Shown: positions 59,729 through 64,000 of the stretch, in pieces | Numbering within the stretch: position 1 is the stretch's first letter | Layout: the number at the start of each line of letters is the position of its first letter | Origin: Dryocosmus kuriphilus | Lineage: Eukaryota; Arthropoda; Insecta; Hymenoptera; Cynipidae | Assembly (NCBI GenBank): GCA_038277395.1 | Contig: CM076190.1 | Span: 183,460,001-183,524,000 of the forward strand | Direction: 5' to 3' | DNA: 64,000 bases | The notes under the pieces: generated by a model | What the model saw: only the letters and a program-made list of their open reading frames with translations | Databases searched by the model: none | Told to the model about the DNA's origin: nothing | Position numbers and translations under genes: made by a program

Positions 59729-60757
59729 TTACTCTTTAGAATGTTTCAAATGGTCATGTTGACTTAAAGTACTTATTGTACTATAACTTCGAGAACATTT
59801 ATCGCAATTATGCCTCGCTTGCAATGTCGCTGACTTGTTGGAATGGCGTAAAGAAATATGAGTTGGCAAGTTATATTTCCTACTTGTTCCGTGGCTACAA
59901 ACGTCGCAAATAAATTGTGATTTGACTGCTACATGTCTTAAACGTTTATATTCATTTTAAATCTTTTAACCCAGCGTAACTTCGAGAACATTTCTCGCAA
60001 TTATGCCTCGCCTGCGATGTCGTTGACTTTTTGAAATGGCAAAAAGAAATGTGTTTTGACAAGCTGCCTTTCCTATTTGTTTTGTAGCTACATACATCGC
60101 AAATAAATTGTAGTTTGACAGCTGAATGTTCTAAACGGTCACGTTGATATAAATTCTTTAACAAACTTTAACTTCGAGAACATCTATCGCAATCATGCCT
60201 CTCTTACGATGTCATTGACTTTTTGAAATGTCGTAGAGAAATATGTTTTGACAAGTTAGATTTCATATTCGTTTTGTAGCCGCAAACGTCGCAAATAAAT
60301 TGTGGTTTGACTGCTGCATGTTTTAAACGGCCATGCCGCTTTAAATCACGTAACCAACAATAACTTCAAAAACATTTATCGCAATTGCGCCTCGCTTGCG
60401 ATGCCTTTGGCTTTTTGGAATGGCGTAAAGAATTGTGTCTTGACAAGACTTGTTTGATATTTATTTTGAAGCTCCATATGTCGCAAATAAATTGGAGTTT
60501 GACTGCTGCGTGCTCTAAACGTTTGTGTTGCATTAACCCCCTTTCGTAGTGTAACTTCGAGAACATTTTGCGCAGTTATGACTCGGATGTGAAGTCTTCG
60601 ATTTTTTTCTCTTATCCTGTTTTGACTCTTGCATTTTCTGCCTAATAGAGGTGCACTGAAGGGTTTTTGCGGCGAAAATATCATCTGCGCTTATATCCAC
60701 GTTACGCAATTTTAATTCGTATTTTTTTATTAAATGTTTGGCCTGTATTCTCTCGAT
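59729..60757 (-). pseudogene. C2H2 zinc-finger exon, copy 2, decayed
   Basis: Last exon on minus, from acceptor TTTTCAG (exon base 60757) to TAA at 59731-59729. A basic linker (QKMQESKQDKRKKSKTS) leads to five ~193-bp units, each a pair of C2H2 fingers: NCEKCSRSYAGLKDL.. and LQFICDVCSYKTNRKGSLSK with HISFCHFKKSTTSQAR linkers. Lesions: one extra A in an A7 run near 60722, one base lost at GGGGGTTAATG near 60541, and TGA codons where sisters have CGA (KCF stop near 60372). Several finger residues are also lost. The paralogue is 15185-20266. It would have bound DNA; the finger-pair style recalls lola-type exons, a weak resemblance. Confidence 0.75.
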
Positions 60758-61143
60758 CTGAAAATTGAACAAAATTTAATCTGTAATTTTCTGTTTTATA
60801 GTGTTAGTTAAGATATTTTTTGCAAGACATTTATGCAAATGGCGATATTCCGTGTCTGTAAATTGTGCTCAAAGTGCCGGATACCTTCATTGGAGGGAAT
60901 AGTTTTATGCTCAGATTCTATTCCCTCACGTTAATCCCACGGTAGAGGAATCTAGCACATTGTGCCCACTTGACAGATACAGAAAATCGTTATTTTCATG
61001 CATATTTTCTAAAAAATACTGCACGTGAGACGTGCGAGAAGCTATGCAATCTTAAATCTACTTTACACTGGTGATATAATCAACTTCTCTCACTTGTTGT
61101 TACACAATATACTGTTACTAATTAGAAATCTAGCGATATGTAC
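60758..61143. other. Intron of the copy-2 zinc-finger gene
   Basis: Matches 20267-20406 plus 21179-21427 of copy 1 without the 772-bp element. No other feature. Confidence 0.6.
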
Positions 61144-61303
61144 CTTGTACTATATCTTCCTTGATTTGCAAAGTTTCGTCGTCATCGTATTCTATTAAAG
61201 TCCTACAACTATAATTATTGTCGCAGACAACAGATTTTTCTTCCAGGTGATTTTTGTCCAGAAGAGGATTGTGGTACCCACTCTGGTGTATCTATCTCTT
61301 GAT
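61144..61303 (-). pseudogene. Acidic exon unit 1, copy 2, 4-bp frameshift
   Basis: Acceptor TTTTCAG and donor GTACAT are kept, but a GATA duplication (CAAGAGATAGATACACC against CAAGAGATACACC in the sister) makes it 160 bp and shifts the frame. The downstream part still reads CRTLIEYDDDETLQIKEDIV. Confidence 0.65.
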
Positions 61304-61400
61304 CTGAAAATTGGCCAACGCGTAATTTGCAATTTCTTATTTCCTGATTTTAGACGAGGTTTTAGTTATGATATTTAAATTACAACAAATGTATTGATAC

Positions 61401-61556
61401 CTTGGATAAATTCTTCTTTGATTTCCAATGTTTCATCGTTATCATACTCTATGAAGGTCCTACAACCAGAATTGTTTTCAGAGAAAATGGATTTTTCATC
61501 CAGGTGAGTTTTGTCAGGAAGGAGATTGTATTCCCCACTCCGGTGTATCTCTTGAT
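61401..61556 (-). CDS. Acidic exon unit 2, copy 2, intact 52 codons
   Basis: 156 bp, phase 1 at both ends, acceptor TTTTTAG and donor GTATCA. Encodes DQEIHRSGEYNLLPDKTHLD, then SGCRTFIEYDNDETLEIKEE. Same length as the copy-1 exon 21428-21583. No known domain. Confidence 0.55.
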
Positions 61557-61651
61557 CTAAAAATTGGCCAACATGTAATTTGCAATTCTTTATTTCATAG
61601 TTTTAGTCAAGGTTTTAGGTATGATATTTAAATTACAAATGTAAGTGATAC

Positions 61652-61797
61652 CTTGGATAACTTCTTCCTTTATTTTTAAAGTTTCATCATTATCATAATC
61701 TACAAAGTCCTACAATCAGAATTATTGTCACGGAAAACAGATTTTTCTTTCAGGTGATGTTTTTTTGGAAGCACATAGTGGTCTCCGCTCTTCTTGA
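61652..61797 (-). pseudogene. Acidic exon unit 3, copy 2, lost acceptor
   Basis: The acceptor reads TTTTCAA in place of TTTTCAG, and internal frameshifts disrupt the CRTL..YDNDETL core. The donor (GTATCA) remains. Confidence 0.6.
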
Positions 61798-61873
61798 TTG
61801 AAAACTGGCAAATATACAATTTTTTATTTCATAGTTTTAGGTGTGGTATTTAAATGACAAATGTAAGTGGTAC

Positions 61874-63951
61874 CGTGGATGACTTCGTCCGTTATTTCCA
61901 AAGTTTCGTCATTATCGTATTTAATAAAGGTCCTGCCACCAGAGTTTTTTTTCAAAGAAAATAGATTTTTTGTCTGGGTGACTTTTGTAAGGAAGAAGAT
62001 TGTGGTCCCTACTCTGGTGTATCTCTTTGTTACGTACGGTTAATTGATTTAATTAATCAAAAAAAATCTTAAAAAAGAGGGTGTTCATTGAGCGAGATTC
62101 CCATGAAAAATAAATGAATCCACCGACGGCGGAGGCCTTCACAAACTATATATAGAGACAGGCTAGCTGTCTCTATCTTTTTTTCTGTAGGTTCGTTACC
62201 TTCTCCTCCTATAGAGGGGTTGTCCACGTTCATTCAAGTCACTAATAGAACAAGGGTAAAATGGAAGGAAGCAAATAGAAATAGTTCCGTTACAGAATTG
62301 AAACAAGTTTATTTCAGAAGGAAGAATAGAAGGAAGGATTTACATAGAAATTGAAAACGATACTATTTGGCTTACCCTATTGCTGATTTTATTCCTACCA
62401 GTCGGCGATTGCTGGGAAAGGAAAAGGGGAATTTCTTTTCTCTCGATTTTCGCTGCCGATTGGGCGTTATGACCTGTGGGTTTTGTTTAATGATCGCAGC
62501 TTTCCTTGGTTTAAGCCACTCGAGTCCCTTTGACGTCGGCAACACGCATTCACAATGGGTGAATGTCACTCCGAAAATTCGCTTCAGTGAAGGGTAGAAA
62601 CGTTGTCTACTCCTCACGGAAGTAAATCGAAATCTTTTAGAAAATTTATTGTTCCTTTCCGTTTTGAGATTCGGAAAGGCACAATTTTTCCTCTCGATTT
62701 CTAAACACTTTCGCCCCGATTAATTTTATTTTTTTATAGCGCGAAGCCGCCTCCCGTCGGCAAGGAGCTTTGGTTTACGTCCCCCTACGTAGAGGATATC
62801 ACTTGAAATTCCGACGATAGGCCGAATCCCGGACGGGCAAAAACAATAAGAGCAAAACAATTCGGCGACCGAAAATACTAAGGAGTCGGTCTGGCCGGTA
62901 CCAGATCACTCGAGTTAATGCGTTTTCGTTCTCGATCGTCGTAATTTTTAAAATGCTTTGGTGGGTCAATTGTGGTGGGAAATTTTGCTAGGTAAGGAAT
63001 TTGGATTTGGAAATTAATGGAAGACACAGTTCGGCTTTGATTTGAACTCTGTACTCCGTTTAATTGCGAAACAACGTCGCAAGAAATTCCTTTTGGTGTG
63101 CAATTTTGCAGGGTAGATGCAATAACCTCGTCATTAATTTTAGACAACATTTGGAACTAAAAATTACTTGTTCCTCATTTAATTTTCAGTTTGCCTACTT
63201 AAGGGCAGGTAAAGGTTTTCAGTTAGGATTTATCCCTAACATTTATTATCCTCGACCTAAAACAATTACGATGAGTACAGAGCGCGGGATCAATGGCATT
63301 TCAGCCACGTGTGTTTATTATGATGACAAACCACGTGTATTTCATACGGTGGAGTTGCATAGGTGAGTATGCTGTGAACGGATGTGGTTGAGAGAGAGGA
63401 GGGCGGCCAGCGATGACCGCTAATGCAAGTCGTTGACCGTCCTCGGTTCCATGGGTTGAGAATGACAGGTGACGTTCACCTGTGGCTAGAGAGAGAAGGA
63501 GCGTCTCATTGCTAAAGCGTGGCGTTGAGGTCACCCACCCGTTTGATTATGCTCGTTTACCCATCTTTCCCTTTTATCTTTCCAATTTATATTCTTAATA
63601 GATTAACGTTAAATATAATACTATAATAGATAACAGTCGATAGATTGTTGATACATGGATATACAGGCGATTATGACCTGGTGAAAAATTTAATCATGAA
63701 GCTTTTAGTTTAAGTTTCGACATTCGTTCTTCGCGTTTTAGTTTCAGCTCGCCAATTCGCGGCCTTTGACCTTAGGAGTGTTGACTTAGCATTCCAGTCT
63801 TAAGCGCTCGGGTGACAAGCATGGTCGAGATCCCGATTTGACGGCAGTTTTTAAAAATGATTATTTCGTGACTTACGAAATATAATTTCATCACGCGGAT
63901 TTTAGAATCCTTAAAGTTTCGGCATCTCAATCCGCTCGTAACACTCTTGAT
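61874..63951 (-). pseudogene. Acidic exon unit 4, copy 2, split by an LTR-like element
   Basis: 61874-62027 resumes at 63949 after the inserted element. The joined acceptor would read TTTCAC instead of TTTCAG, and the body is frameshifted (LIKYDNDETLEI-like core retained). Donor GTACCA is present. Confidence 0.6.
62028..63943. mobile_element. LTR-like element (solo LTR or short nonautonomous), 1916 bp
   Basis: Starts TGTTACG and ends CGTAACA, the TG..CA termini of LTRs, flanked by CTCTT on both sides (62023-62027 and 63944-63948), a 5-bp duplication as for gypsy, BEL or LTR elements generally. The flanks rejoin to the sister exon sequence (GTATCTCTTGATGTGAAA). No gag, pol or internal second LTR is seen, so it is most simply a solo LTR, although 1.9 kb is long. 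A TATAAAA-type box is present on minus near 62740 (TATAAAAAAATAAAA). A 90-codon minus ORF at 62878-63150 has no recognised domain. Confidence 0.75.
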
Positions 63952-64000
63952 GTGAAAGTTGGACAACACGCAATTTGCAATTTTTTATTTCACAGTTTTA
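63944..64000 (-). other. Continuation of the copy-2 zinc-finger gene intron
   Basis: GCAATTTGCAATTTTTTATTTCACAGTTTTA matches the intron sequence between the acidic exons (61575-61610). The repeated exons may continue past the window. Confidence 0.6.

Noticed and set aside
62367..62617. Overlapping ORFs on both strands inside the LTR-like element
   Set aside because: No retroviral-type domain or coding bias visible; probably chance in a GC-richer part.

Overview
This window is AT-rich eukaryotic DNA packed with decayed transposons and degenerate tandem repeats. It contains spliced genes with GT/AG introns, a MATH/BTB (speckle-type POZ-like) gene pair, C2H2 zinc-finger exons, Jockey/CR1-like and I-like LINEs, and hAT, pogo-like and Tc1 elements. 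This mix fits an insect; I infer a hymenopteran (perhaps a parasitoid or gall wasp) from the style of repeats and gene families. The species is not shown by the sequence. There are no prokaryotic features, no rRNA and no CRISPR array.

Layout, left part. 1-3270 is the 3' part of an I-like LINE (RT plus RNase H). 4675-4880 is a MITE. 5034-8925 is a pogo/jerky-like DNA transposon with a five-exon minus-strand transposase gene whose reading frame is broken only in two homopolymer runs. 9000-11160 is AT-rich simple repeat. 11314-12293 is a frameshifted MATH/BTB gene. 12911-13520 holds tRNA-like repeats, two of them in a large palindrome. 15185-21888 (minus) is a decayed C2H2 zinc-finger gene, split by a 3.86-kb hAT element with an 8-bp target duplication and by a 772-bp inverted-repeat element in an intron.

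Middle. 23490-24705 (minus) and 29415-33375 (plus) are two copies of one Jockey/CR1-like LINE; the second adjoins a dead Tc1 element (28146-29412). 25010-28143 is GC-richer SINE/LINE debris. 33382-35408 is a foldback element whose arms hold an 18-bp minisatellite. 35615-39131 is a DNA transposon with about 385-bp inverted ends and an unusual transposase-like protein. 40103-41139 and 42207-42714 are large palindromic elements. 43610-46430 (TTTCAAAGA type) and 48520-57370 (AAATTT type) are degenerate satellite fields with higher-order repeats, interrupted by foldback elements.

Right part. 57629-58594 is an intact MATH/BTB gene of 321 codons, followed on the opposite strand by a second decayed zinc-finger gene (59729-60757) and its upstream acidic exons (61144-62027). 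The last of these exons is split by a 1916-bp LTR-like element with a 5-bp target duplication. This block is a paralogous copy of 11.1-21.9 kb: same gene order, same orientation and similar intergenic DNA. The only gene that looks functional as read is the BTB gene at 57629; the pogo-like transposase is close to functional. Nothing here forms an operon-like pathway. The biology is TE invasion, segmental duplication and gene decay.
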